From the NCBI GenBank assembly GCA_945862325.1, contig CAMAXZ010000001.1, forward strand, positions 62,001 to 126,000: 64,000 nt of DNA, in the 5' to 3' direction. The stretch is from Klebsiella pneumoniae. GTDB lineage: Bacteria; Myxococcota_A; UBA796; SXON01. The notes under the pieces are model-generated. The model was not told the origin of the DNA, searched no databases, and saw nothing but the letters and a program-made list of their open reading frames with translations. Both the position numbers and the translations under genes were made by a program. This document shows, in pieces, positions 25,627 through 33,445 of the stretch; the first letter of the stretch is position 1; each line of letters opens with the position of its first letter.

Positions 25627-26186
25627 TGCCGCCATCCCTCCTCCATCGTGACGAGGTGCTCGATCGCCTGCTCGTCACCTTTCGCCGCGACGGCTACGAC
25701 GGCGCGTCCCTGAGCGCCCTCTCCGACGTCACGGGCCTGGGTCGATCGAGCTTGTACCATCACTTTCCGGGTGGGAAGGCGGACATGGCCGAGCAGGTGC
25801 TCGCGCACCTGAGCGCGCGGCTGGAGGTCGCGCTCCTGGTGCCGATGCGCGCCGCGGCGCCGGCCGAGGCGCGCATCGACGCGATGATCGCGACGATCGC
25901 GGCGTTCTACGACGATGGGCGGCTGGCGTGCCTCCTCGAGCGCTTGTGCGCGAGCGTGGATCGCGCCCGGTTTCAGCGCCCGCTCGCGGGGGTGTTCGAG
26001 GGGTGGCTGTCCGCGCTCGCGCAGGTGCTCGTCGACGCGGGCATCGAGGCGGCGGAGGCCCGCGCGCGCGCGGAGGACACGGTCGCGCGCGTAGAAGGAG
26101 CTCTGGTGCTCGCCGCGGGGATGGGCGACCCCGCGATCTTCGGGCGCGCGCTCGCCCGTATCCGTCACGACGTCCTCGAGCCGTGA
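25626..26186 (+). CDS. TetR/AcrR-family transcriptional regulator
   Basis: A 186-residue repressor-type regulator. The N-terminal helix-turn-helix reads DGYDGASLSALSDVTGLGRSSLYHHF, with the LYHHF end typical of TetR proteins; the rest is an all-helical ligand-binding domain with a Cys-containing stretch (ACLLERLCAS). It is the last gene of the operon whose promoter carries the 18-bp palindrome, so it probably represses its own transcription until it binds an unknown inducer. ATG 25626 overlaps the preceding stop. Confidence 0.88.
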   Translation: MPPSLLHRDEVLDRLLVTFRRDGYDGASLSALSDVTGLGRSSLYHHFPGGKADMAEQVLAHLSARLEVALLVPMRAAAPAEARIDAMIATIAAFYDDGRLACLLERLCASVDRARFQRPLAGVFEGWLSALAQVLVDAGIEAAEARARAEDTVARVEGALVLAAGMGDPAIFGRALARIRHDVLEP

Positions 26187-26197
26187 GGGCGCGGATG

Positions 26198-26217
26198 GCG
26201 TTCGACGCGACGAACGC
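26198..26217. repeat. Inverted repeat between the TetR and aquaporin genes
   Basis: GCGTTCG, six bases, CGAACGC: a perfect 7-bp stem that would form a hairpin just after the TetR gene. There is no T-run behind it, so it is at best a weak terminator; its TTCG and CGAA arms resemble the operator half-sites upstream, so a second binding site is possible. Confidence 0.45.
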
Positions 26218-26246
26218 ATAGTCGCCGCGCGGGAAGAAGGCGCGGC

Positions 26247-26924
26247 ATGTCGGTAGATCTCGGGCGGCGCGCGATCGCCGAGCTGTTGGGGACGGGCCTG
26301 CTCGTGGCGACGGTCGTCGGGTCGGGCATCATGGCCGAGCGTCTCGCCGACGGGAACGTCGGGCTCGCGCTCCTGTGCAACGCGGTGGCCACGGGCTGCG
26401 GCCTCGCCGCGCTCATCCTGACCTTCGGGGCGGTGTCCGGCGCGCACTTCAACCCCGCCGTGAGCCTCGCGGACGCCGCGTCGGGCGGGCTCCGGTGGGG
26501 GGATGTCCCAGCCTACGTCGCGGCGCAGATGATCGGGGGGATCGGCGGCACCGCCGTGGCCCACGCGATGTTCGAGCTCCCGCTCTTCGTCGCGTCCGCG
26601 CACGCCCGCAGCGGCTCCGGCCAGCTCATCGCCGAGGGCGTCGCCACGTTCGGCCTCCTCGCGACGATCTTCGGCGTCTCGCGTCGTACGCCGGCCGCGA
26701 CCCCGTACGCCGTCGCCTTGTACATCGTCGCTGCCTATTGGTTCACCGCCTCCACCTCGTTCGCCAACCCCGCGGTCACCGTCGCGCGCACCCTCACCGA
26801 CACGTTCGCGGGCATCCGTCCCGCCGACGCCCCGGCCTTCGTGGTCGCCCAGCTTCTCGGCGCCGCCGGGGCGACGGTGCTGTTTCGGTGGCTGGTGCCG
26901 CAGGTGGCGGCCCGCGCTGTGTGA
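26247..26924 (+). CDS. Aquaporin / MIP-family channel
   Basis: A 225-residue six-helix channel with both NPA boxes: SGAHFNPAVS in the first half and FANPAVTVAR in the second. The selectivity filter residues cannot be set with confidence, so water, glycerol or metalloid transport remain open. The C-terminal Arg after the second NPA (the aromatic/Arg filter Arg) is present. RBS GGAAGAAGG lies upstream of ATG 26247. It could read through from the TetR operon or be separate. Confidence 0.88.
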   Translation: MSVDLGRRAIAELLGTGLLVATVVGSGIMAERLADGNVGLALLCNAVATGCGLAALILTFGAVSGAHFNPAVSLADAASGGLRWGDVPAYVAAQMIGGIGGTAVAHAMFELPLFVASAHARSGSGQLIAEGVATFGLLATIFGVSRRTPAATPYAVALYIVAAYWFTASTSFANPAVTVARTLTDTFAGIRPADAPAFVVAQLLGAAGATVLFRWLVPQVAARAV

Positions 26925-26988
26925 CGCGCGGGGGATGTTGCGCGGCCGGATGTGAGCGACCCGGATAGCCGCGCCCACGGAGGTTCTC

Positions 26989-27879
26989 GTGGGCGCAGCG
27001 CTGGTGTTTCCCGGTCAAGGCAGCCAATCCGTGGGCATGGACGCCGGTCTCGACGGCGAGACCTTCGCCGAGGCCGATGACGCGCTCGGCTTCGCCCTGT
27101 CGGACATCGTCCGGGACGGCCCGGAGGAGCGCCTCGCCGAGACGGCGATCACCCAGCCCGCCATCCTCGCGACGTCGGTCGCGTGGCTGCGCGCGCTCCG
27201 GCGGGCGCGGCCCGACCTGACCATCGTCGGGGCCGCGGGGCACTCCCTCGGAGAGATCTCCGCGCTCGTCGCGGCGGACAGCCTCGGGCTCGCCGACGCG
27301 CTGCGCCTCGTGCGCCTGCGCGGCGAGGCCATGCAGGCCGCGGTGCCCCTCGGGGTGGGCACCATGGCCGCGGTGATGGGCCTGGACGACGCGCAGGTCG
27401 AGGCGCTGTGCGCCGAGGCCGGCCAGGGCGAGCTCGTCGCGGTGGCGGCGACGAATTGTCCCGGGCAGGTGTCGGTCGCCGGCCACGTCGGCGCCGTCGA
27501 TCGGCTGATCGCGAGGGCCGAGGCCGCCGGCGGGGCGGCGAAGCGGCTCGCCGTCAGCGCGCCCTTTCACTGCGCCCTGTTGGCCCCGGCGGGCGAGCGG
27601 CTGCGCGAGGCCCTCGCGACGATCGACCTTCGCCCCCCTTCCTTCCCCGTGGTGCACAACGCCGACGCGGGGATCGCCGCCGACGTCGCGGCCATCCGCG
27701 CCGCCCTCGTCGCCCAGGTCACCCTGCCGGTGCGGTGGAGCGCGTGTTTCGCGCGCCTGCGCGTCCTCGGCGCCACGGAGGCGATCGAGGTCGGCCCCGG
27801 CAAGACCCTCGCCGGGCTCGGCAAGCGCATCGACCGAGCGCTCCCGGTGCGACACGCGCGCGACCGGATGACCGCGTGA
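26989..27879 (+). CDS. Malonyl-CoA:ACP transacylase (FabD-like)
   Basis: A 296-residue acyltransferase that loads malonyl units onto ACP. VFPGQGSQSVGM opens the protein, the nucleophile is Ser86 in GHSLGE, and the catalytic His194 sits in SAPFHCALL; the malonyl-selecting Arg lies in RLRGEAMQ. GTG 26989 has GGAGG five bases upstream. Its stop overlaps the start of a truncated ketosynthase-like gene (27876-27879). A FabD paired with only a ketosynthase-like fragment suggests that it serves the specialised acyl pathway of this region. Confidence 0.88.
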   Translation: MGAALVFPGQGSQSVGMDAGLDGETFAEADDALGFALSDIVRDGPEERLAETAITQPAILATSVAWLRALRRARPDLTIVGAAGHSLGEISALVAADSLGLADALRLVRLRGEAMQAAVPLGVGTMAAVMGLDDAQVEALCAEAGQGELVAVAATNCPGQVSVAGHVGAVDRLIARAEAAGGAAKRLAVSAPFHCALLAPAGERLREALATIDLRPPSFPVVHNADAGIAADVAAIRAALVAQVTLPVRWSACFARLRVLGATEAIEVGPGKTLAGLGKRIDRALPVRHARDRMTA

Positions 27880-28613
27880 CCCGCGACGTCGTGGTGGCCG
27901 CGTCGTACGCGCTCGCTCCCGGCGCGGACGGGCGGGTGCTCGGGTTCGACCCGGTGGCGGCCGGCGTGCCGCGCAAGCACCTCAAGACGATGACCCGCGC
28001 GGTGCAGCTCGGGCTCGCCGCGGCGCGCGCGGCCATCGCGGCCTGGCCGGCGTGGGCCGACGTTCCGCCGCTTCGCCGGGGCATGTACGTCGCGGCGTCC
28101 CCGCAGTCCGGCGAGGCGGACGACCTGGCGCCGGCGCTGTCCGCGATGGGCGGCGCGCACGACCTCGGCGTCTTCGCCGCGCAGGCCGTCCCGCTCATCC
28201 CGCCGCTTTGGCTGGTGAAGGGGCTCTCCAACAACGTCCTCGGCTACGCGAGCGCGCATCACGACATCCAGGGCGACAACGGCAACTGGTGCGATGGCGC
28301 GCTCGGCGGCGCCGTCGCGCTGCATCAAGCGGTGTGGGCGGTGGCCGAGGGCCGGGTCGACGTCGCGGTCGTGGGCGGGTCTGACGCCCTGGTCGGCGCC
28401 GAGGCGATCGTCGGTGGCCCCTGCGGTGAGGGCGCCGCGTTCTTCGTGCTCGTGCCGGGATCGGCCGTGGGCCGCGCCGTGCGGGTGGTCGGGCCACCCC
28501 AGGAGCCGCCTCCGGGCGACCGCGCCCTCGGAGCCGCGACGGTGCCGCTCGGCTTCGCGGCGGCCCTGGGCGTCAGCGCGCCGTTCCGGCTCGCGGGGCT
28601 CGCGGTCGACTGA
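27876..28613 (+). CDS. Standalone ketosynthase-like N-terminal domain
   Basis: A 245-residue protein corresponding to the N-terminal half of a ketosynthase: SNNVLGYASAHHDIQGDNGNWCDG aligns with the nucleophile region, with Cys139 in a WCDG turn, followed by AVAEGRVDVAVVGGSDAL. The C-terminal half with the two His residues is absent, so self-sufficient condensation is unlikely. It resembles the chain-length-factor-like proteins of aryl polyene clusters and the 13044 gene. It is coupled to the malonyltransferase, and its 3' end overlaps the convergent subtilase gene by 41 bases. Confidence 0.72.
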   Translation: MTRDVVVAASYALAPGADGRVLGFDPVAAGVPRKHLKTMTRAVQLGLAAARAAIAAWPAWADVPPLRRGMYVAASPQSGEADDLAPALSAMGGAHDLGVFAAQAVPLIPPLWLVKGLSNNVLGYASAHHDIQGDNGNWCDGALGGAVALHQAVWAVAEGRVDVAVVGGSDALVGAEAIVGGPCGEGAAFFVLVPGSAVGRAVRVVGPPQEPPPGDRALGAATVPLGFAAALGVSAPFRLAGLAVD

Positions 28614-30267
28614 CCCGACGGCGAAGCAGCGCCGTGGCCGCGAGGGCCCAGAGGGGCGCAGGGCCCGCGGCAGACGCGCATCCGCCCGAGTCCTCGTCGT
28701 CCTTCGGCGCCGGAAGCACCGGCGCCGTCGGCGGGGCCACGACGGTCAGGGTCAGGGCCTCGCTCGAGGGGCCCTCGCCCCACGCGTCGATCGCCGCGAC
28801 CGTCCACGTGATCACGTCGCCCACGACCACCTCGGCCGCGAGGTCCACGGTCGTGCCCTCCGTGGAGAGTTCGGCGGTTCGATCGCCGATCGTGTAGCGC
28901 ACCACGTACGACCACACGTCGCCGTCCGGGTCCACCGCCGGCTCCCAGGCGAGCATCACGCGCGGCACCTCCGCCGTGTCGGCGACGAGCCGCGGCACCG
29001 GCGCGGCCGGGGCGGTGTTGGCCACCGCGGCGACCGCGGCGCCGGCGTCGACGCGGCCGCAGCCGTAGTACGGGCTCCGGCCCTCCGCGTCGTAGTCGGC
29101 GAGCTCCAGGTCCACCTTGACCGCGGTCTCGCAGAGCACCTCGCGCACCTGGGCCGCCGTGACGCGCGGGTTCGCCTCGAGCATGAGCGCCACGACCCCG
29201 GACACGACCGGGGTGGCGCCGCTGGTGCCCGAGAACCACGGGTAGAGCAGATCGTCCCCGTCGTGGCTGCCGTATCCCCCCACGATGTCGGTGGTGAGCA
29301 GGCTGGTGGGCGCGGCGAGGTCGACCGACGCGCCGTAGTTCGAGTAGCCGGCGCGCGTGTCGGTACCCTCGAGCGCCGCGATCACGATCGGCGTCTCGTT
29401 GCGGAGCATGCCGTCGGTCTGGATGTCGCAGCCCGAGTTGCCCGCCGCGAACGTGACGACCGTCCCGAGTCCGCCGCGGCCCTGCTCCTCCGCGTACGTG
29501 AACATGTCCTCGAACACCGAGTAGTTCGGGATGCGCTCGCAGCTGGTGCCGAACCCCCAGGAGTTGGAGATGACGCCGGCGCCGGCGTCGACGGACTCCA
29601 CGAACACGTTGTAGAGGTCTTCCAAGCTCGTGTTCCCGCCGATCAGGCGCACCGCGTACACCTCGGCGCCCCACGCCACGCCCGCCACGCCGTAGCCGTT
29701 GTCGCCCACGGCGGCCGCGATGCCGGCGGTGCCGGTCCCATGGGCGTTGCTCGTGTCCGCTCCCGGGTCGGGGCTGTCGTCGCCGTCGACGTAGTCGTGC
29801 CCGGGAATGACGACGAGGTCGGGATGATCGAGCTGGGTCCCCGAGTCCACGATGGCGATGAGCTGGCCGGCCCCGGTGGCGAACTCCCACGCGGTGGCCG
29901 CGTCGATGTCCGAGTCGACGGTGCGGCCGTCCTGGCCCGTGTTCTCGAGGTGCCACTGCGCTGACAGGTAGGGATCGTCCGGGAGCGCCGTCAGGGTGAG
30001 GGGGATCCGGAGGTCGGGGATGGCCCAGTCGATCCCCGGCGTGGCGTGCAGGGCGCGCGCGACGCGGAGATCGTCGCCGTCGACCTCGATCCGGAGCACC
30101 CCGCCGGGCAGCGCCGTGACCGCGCGCACGCCCGCCACCGTGGATGCGATGTTCGGGTCGCCCGCGGCGAGCACGCGCCCGGTACGGCCGCGCACGACGC
30201 CGGTGGCGAGGAGCTCCGCGTAGTCGACGAGCTCGGGCCCGTGGCCCGGGTGGAAGGAGGTGTCCAT
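28573..30267 (-). CDS. Subtilisin-like serine protease (S8) with MYXO-CTERM-like tail
   Basis: A 564-residue protease with the full triad: Asp141 in AIVDSGTQLDHPDL, His176 in NAHGTGTAGI and Ser349 in FSGTSGATPVVSG. A propeptide-like domain (about 1-90) precedes it, and a fibronectin-like beta domain (about 430-515) follows. The end has the MYXO-CTERM layout: a Gly-Gly-Cys, a short hydrophobic stretch (LWALAATALL) and an Arg-rich tail, here longer than usual. No classical signal peptide is visible at the chosen ATG. Cell-surface attachment by the tail is inferred. TATCCT lies seven bases before the ATG. Confidence 0.88.
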   Translation of the reverse strand: MDTSFHPGHGPELVDYAELLATGVVRGRTGRVLAAGDPNIASTVAGVRAVTALPGGVLRIEVDGDDLRVARALHATPGIDWAIPDLRIPLTLTALPDDPYLSAQWHLENTGQDGRTVDSDIDAATAWEFATGAGQLIAIVDSGTQLDHPDLVVIPGHDYVDGDDSPDPGADTSNAHGTGTAGIAAAVGDNGYGVAGVAWGAEVYAVRLIGGNTSLEDLYNVFVESVDAGAGVISNSWGFGTSCERIPNYSVFEDMFTYAEEQGRGGLGTVVTFAAGNSGCDIQTDGMLRNETPIVIAALEGTDTRAGYSNYGASVDLAAPTSLLTTDIVGGYGSHDGDDLLYPWFSGTSGATPVVSGVVALMLEANPRVTAAQVREVLCETAVKVDLELADYDAEGRSPYYGCGRVDAGAAVAAVANTAPAAPVPRLVADTAEVPRVMLAWEPAVDPDGDVWSYVVRYTIGDRTAELSTEGTTVDLAAEVVVGDVITWTVAAIDAWGEGPSSEALTLTVVAPPTAPVLPAPKDDEDSGGCASAAGPAPLWALAATALLRRRVSRPRAPRAGTAR

Positions 30268-30274
30268 GACGCGC

Positions 30275-30306
30275 AGGATACCGCCGTCGGCGTCCGCGTG
30301 TATGCT
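30275..30306. promoter_or_regulatory. Back-to-back -10 boxes between subtilase and lipoprotein genes
   Basis: Only 47 bases separate the two divergent start codons. On the minus strand TATCCT (30280-30275) ends seven bases before the subtilase ATG, and on the plus strand TATGCT (30301-30306) ends eight bases before the lipoprotein ATG. No -35 hexamer or ribosome-binding site fits either, so both messages may be leaderless. Confidence 0.35.
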
Positions 30307-30314
30307 CTGTCTCC

Positions 30315-31688
30315 ATGTGGCTGCTCGTCGCGCTGATCGTCGCCTGTGCTCCGAAGGACGAGACGTCCTCGACCGACACCGTCCTCGGCGAGACGCCGCC
30401 GCCTCGCTGCGGAGACGGCGTGGTCGACCCTGACGAAGCGTGCGACGAAGGCGCCGCCAACGACGACGCCACGCCCGACGCGTGCCGCACCGCGTGCGTC
30501 GCGCCGTCCTGCGGCGACGCCGTGGTCGACGCGGGGGAGGCCTGCGACGACGGCGGCGCGCGCGGGGGCGACGGGTGCGACCCCCGATGCGCCGCGGAGG
30601 TGGGGGTCGGCGAGTCCGAGCCGAACGAGTCGCCCTCGGAGGCGACGCGGGTCGGTGAAGGGCGGGTCAACGGCGCGCTCGACGGCGGCGACGTGGATTG
30701 TTGGGCGTTCGACGTCCCGCGCTGCGGCGCGGTGGCCGTCACGCAGATCGAGCCCTGCGGCGCCGCCCTGAACCTGTCCCTTTACGACCCGAGCGGGGCG
30801 CGCCTCGCCGCGGGCGCGCCGTCGGAGTCCGCGTGCGCCGCGGTCGATCCGGCGGATCAGCCGGGCGCGCGGTGGATGGAGGAGGGGACGTGGACCGTGT
30901 GCGCGGAGGCCGTCGCCGGCGCCGTGGACGGGTACAGCCTCGAGGTCGCCCTCGTCGACGCGAGCAGCCTCGTCGCGCCGCCCGGCGCCGACCTCGACGC
31001 GGACGGCGAGCCCGACTCGTGTGACCTCGACCGCGACGGCGACGGCATCGGCGACGTCGACGACAACTGTCCGGACGTGTCGAACGGGCCCGACACGGCG
31101 CTCGCCCTCCCGGCAGACGGCTACGTGCGCACCTGGATCGCGGCCGGGCCCTACACCGGCGACGCGACGACCGGCAATTGCCGGCCCGCGGAGGCGGCGC
31201 GCGTCGGGGAGGACGACGTCGCGTTCGCGCCGGAGGTCGGCGCCGCGGCGGGCGATCGGGTGTGGGACCCGACCCTGCTCGACACCGGACTCTTGGATTT
31301 TGTGCCGGACTATGGCTGGGTGTACGCGCCGCGCGAGGCGTACGCCGCGGTCTGGCTCGACAGCGACGTGGCGCGCGACGCCACGCTGTCCGTCGGCGCC
31401 GACGACGGGGTGTTCGCCTGGTGGAACGGGGCGCTGGTGCTCGATGTCGCGAGCTGCCAGGGCGTGGTGGCGGACCAGTTCCAGGTTGGGGTGCGGGTCG
31501 AGGAGGGGGCGAACCTGCTGCTGCTGAAGGTGTACGACCAGGGCGGCGGTTGGGGCCTCGCGGCGCGACTGCTCGACGAGTCTGGCGCGGCGATCACCGA
31601 CCTCCAACCAGGGCTCGACCCCGAAGGCGCATGGGCCCCCGATCAGACCGACACTGACGGCGACGGCGTCGGCGACCTCTGCGAGTGA
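30315..31688 (+). CDS. Cys-rich repeat lipoprotein (DUF4215-like, thrombospondin type 3-like)
   Basis: A 457-residue lipoprotein with LIVAC as lipobox. Two DUF4215-like Cys repeats follow (CGDGVVDPDEACDEG and CGDAVVDAGEACDDG), common in myxobacterial surface proteins. Then come a beta domain with ESEPNESPSEATRVG, of the pre-peptidase C-terminal type, two calcium-type DxDxDG stretches (near 235-260 and at the C-terminus) and a domain with a PA14-like or galactose-binding look (YAAVWLDSDVARDATLSVG; NLLLLKVYDQGGGWGLAARL). Binding to a surface glycan is plausible. No catalytic motif was seen. Confidence 0.8.
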   Translation: MWLLVALIVACAPKDETSSTDTVLGETPPPRCGDGVVDPDEACDEGAANDDATPDACRTACVAPSCGDAVVDAGEACDDGGARGGDGCDPRCAAEVGVGESEPNESPSEATRVGEGRVNGALDGGDVDCWAFDVPRCGAVAVTQIEPCGAALNLSLYDPSGARLAAGAPSESACAAVDPADQPGARWMEEGTWTVCAEAVAGAVDGYSLEVALVDASSLVAPPGADLDADGEPDSCDLDRDGDGIGDVDDNCPDVSNGPDTALALPADGYVRTWIAAGPYTGDATTGNCRPAEAARVGEDDVAFAPEVGAAAGDRVWDPTLLDTGLLDFVPDYGWVYAPREAYAAVWLDSDVARDATLSVGADDGVFAWWNGALVLDVASCQGVVADQFQVGVRVEEGANLLLLKVYDQGGGWGLAARLLDESGAAITDLQPGLDPEGAWAPDQTDTDGDGVGDLCE

Positions 31689-31769
31689 CGCGGGTCAACG
31701 GCCCCACAACGTCCACACCCCCTTGACGGGCGCGCACCAGGCGGCACTTGACGCCGGCGGGGGCGGGGA

Positions 31770-32150
31770 TCAGACCGGCACAATGTCCGCGTGGGTTCCC
31801 GCTGCGGCCACGAGCGCGGCCAGGTCGCCCGGGTCGGAGGTCAGGATCACGTCCCCGTCCAGAGCTAGCAGCGCGACGGCGGCATCGATCACGTCGACCT
31901 CGCCGGCGAGCCCCAGGAGATCGCCCGCCCGTCGCCCAAGGGCGCCATCCAACGCGCGGACCTCCACGCCGCGCAGGAGTCTCGCAAGGTTCGCCTGACG
32001 CCCACCCCCAACCCGCCAAACTTGTCCCACCACGCCGCCATGGGTGAGTGGGGCCCGCCCGGCGAGCAGCTCCCGCTTCAGCAACGCCACGACGCTGCGA
32101 TCCAACCTCTCGATCGCGACGAGTGCGCCGGCGTCGAGCACCAGACTCAC
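31770..32150 (-). CDS. PIN-domain toxin, VapC-like
   Basis: A 126-residue PIN-fold ribonuclease-like protein: LDAGALVAIER carries the first metal-binding Asp, a central GEVDVIDAAVALLA the next acidic pair, and VILTSDPGDL the last. VapC toxins cut RNA until blocked by the partner. Its ATG overlaps the antitoxin stop (ATGA at 32150-32147), the usual toxin-antitoxin order. Nothing suggests inactivation. Confidence 0.82.
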   Translation of the reverse strand: MSLVLDAGALVAIERLDRSVVALLKRELLAGRAPLTHGGVVGQVWRVGGGRQANLARLLRGVEVRALDGALGRRAGDLLGLAGEVDVIDAAVALLALDGDVILTSDPGDLAALVAAAGTHADIVPV

Positions 32151-32443
32151 CGAGGAGCTCCGAACCGGCCCGTCGCCGCCGGGCCGCGAACGGGGATGGC
32201 GGATTCGCTGGCCCGCCGCGTCGCGAGCCGCATCTCGTCTCCAGTGATCTCACCGTGCTCCGCCTCATACGTGCCTATGAAGCTGGCGAGCGCGGCCAGC
32301 CGCGCATCGTGCGTGAGCTTGAGGCGCAGGGCGTCGTTTACCCAGGCGCTGACGCTGTCGGCATCGCCGCCGGACACGGCAGCCTCAGCGGCCTGTAGGA
32401 GCTCGGCGTCCACGGAGGCGGAGAGTCGACGTTTCGCGCTCAT
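32147..32443 (-). CDS. Ribbon-helix-helix type antitoxin
   Basis: A 98-residue partner of the PIN toxin. The N-terminus (SAKRRLSASVDAELLQAAE) fits a ribbon-helix-helix DNA-binding fold, and the C-terminus, rich in acidic and Ala residues, would wrap the toxin. The ATG at 32443 is chosen because it starts exactly at this fold. Its start codon lies in an inverted repeat (32441-32465), so autorepression by the antitoxin is likely. Confidence 0.75.
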   Translation of the reverse strand: MSAKRRLSASVDAELLQAAEAAVSGGDADSVSAWVNDALRLKLTHDARLAALASFIGTYEAEHGEITGDEMRLATRRASESAIPVRGPAATGRFGAPR

Positions 32444-32465
32444 ACGTGCATCATACCCCCGTATG
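32441..32465. promoter_or_regulatory. Inverted repeat at the antitoxin start, possible operator
   Basis: CATACG (32441-32446) and CGTATG (32460-32465) are inverted copies 13 bases apart, and a further CATAC lies between them. They overlap the start codon of the antitoxin and the place where its promoter should be. Toxin-antitoxin operators usually look like this. Confidence 0.45.
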
Positions 32466-32501
32466 CAGATCGTGGCAAGGCTCGCGTCGCCGGTGGCGCG
32501 T

Positions 32502-32615
32502 CTATGCGGCGGCGGCCACGGTGGTGTCGAACCCGAGCGCAGCTTGCTCACTCCGCTCGCGGTACCAGGCCCGCTCCAAAAGCAGCTCCGTGCGGGCCTC
32601 CGGGTGGAACTCAAC
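32502..32615 (-). pseudogene. ParE/RelE-type toxin remnant
   Basis: The minus-strand frame reads VEFHPEARTELLLERAWYRE and continues for 18 codons to a TAG at 32504-32502. This is the N-terminal signature of ParE-type toxins (VEFHPEA...E...A..WY..RS...G..F), which are normally about 90-100 residues. Only some 38 codons are left, and there is no start codon in frame, so the copy is dead. Confidence 0.6.
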
Positions 32616-32739
32616 GGCGAGCAGGCATCACGCCCGCCCGCATCTCCGTCGTGAAGGCTGTCGAGCGCTCCGCAAGCAGGCGCTCCCGCTCGCGATAGGG
32701 GAGGGCGAGCACCTTCTGGGCGAGCGGCGATGCGGTCAT
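32611..32739 (-). pseudogene. Remnant of the antitoxin paired with the ParE-type toxin
   Basis: ATG 32739 opens a 42-codon frame beginning TASPLAQKVLALPYRERERL, which resembles the start of the small antitoxins that precede ParE/RelE toxins in operons (about 70-80 residues). It stops in the overlap with the toxin stump, and a single base change in the CGCCGTTGAG junction would rejoin MPAR to VEFHPEA as a toxin start. Confidence 0.5.
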
Positions 32740-33025
32740 CCCCGGATCATGGCCGCGTTCGGCGCGCTCGTCCCGAGTGCGCGCGGTCAACGTTCAACCG
32801 ACGGCGTGTCCACGACGATCCCGAGCCGCCAGCGCGCGTCGCCCATGCCGGGCAGGGGGGTAGAACTCCTTGATGAACACCCCGCCCTGGGTGGCCGATG
32901 CCTTTCACCTCGGCGACGGCGGGCTCGGATTCACGCTCGACGTGCCGCGCCTCCTCGCCTTCGACGGGCGGTTGAGCGCCTGAGCCGAGCGTGGGTTACG
33001 TCCGCGCCCGGTCCCCGGAGCCCTG

Positions 33026-33445
33026 ATGTCCCTGCCCGAAGGCGTCGACGAAGCTCGTTTCTCGAAGGTTCGCGGCTGCATCGCGGAGGCCCTGGGGCTC
33101 GACGAGGACGAGGTGGGCTACTCCTCCCGCCTCATCGGTGATCTCGGCGCGGAGAGCCTCGACTTCCTCGACATCGCCTTCCGCCTCGAGCGCGCGTTCG
33201 ACGTGCGCATCCCGCGCGGGGGCGTCGAAGCGGCCAGCCGGGAAGGGCTCGCGGACGGCGAGAGCTACGAGGTCAACGGGGTCCTCACCGCCGCGGCGCG
33301 CGCGCGCCTCGCCGCGCACATGCCCGAGGTCCCGGCCGACGAGCTCCGCGAGGGGCTCAAGGTCAGCGAAGTGGCCACGCTGTTCCGCGTCGGCACCTTC
33401 TACAACCTCGTCACCGGCCTGCTCGCGCAGAAAACCATCGTTTGA
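33026..33445 (+). CDS. Acyl carrier protein with an internal insertion
   Basis: A 139-residue ACP, longer than the usual 80. DLGAESLDFLDIAFRLE holds the attachment residue Ser44 for 4'-phosphopantetheine. About 45 residues (IPRG...LADGESYEVNGVLTAAARARLAAHMP) sit between helix II and the last helix (VSEVATLFRVGTFYNLV). ACPs with this DGxxTxxxxxxLxxxMP insertion are known from specialised acyl clusters, not housekeeping synthesis. It starts at ATG 33026 with GGAG upstream, and its stop overlaps the TTG start of the reductase gene, so ACP and reductase are coupled. Confidence 0.85.
   Translation: MSLPEGVDEARFSKVRGCIAEALGLDEDEVGYSSRLIGDLGAESLDFLDIAFRLERAFDVRIPRGGVEAASREGLADGESYEVNGVLTAAARARLAAHMPEVPADELREGLKVSEVATLFRVGTFYNLVTGLLAQKTIV

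Larger units (their letters stand above)
32444..33025. other. Gene-poor stretch with decayed toxin-antitoxin remnants
   Basis: About 580 bases without an intact gene. On the minus strand it holds the two ParE-type remnants listed separately. On the plus strand a 36-codon frame (32873-32983, ATG to TGA) gives NTPPWVADAFHLGDGGLGFT, which reads like protein but matches nothing known to me and may be another gene stump. From 32984 to 33025 is the leader of the ACP gene, with GGAG at 33016-33019. Looks like an insertion and decay hot spot. Confidence 0.55.

Noticed and set aside
26198..26217. Rho-independent terminator after the TetR gene
   Set aside because: The 7-bp stem lacks a following T-run, so it is reported only as an inverted repeat.
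32446..33141. A 231-codon plus-strand frame in the gene-poor stretch
   Set aside because: Composition is Arg/Ser/Pro-rich without any domain, and it opposes the toxin-antitoxin stumps and overlaps the ACP gene out of frame.
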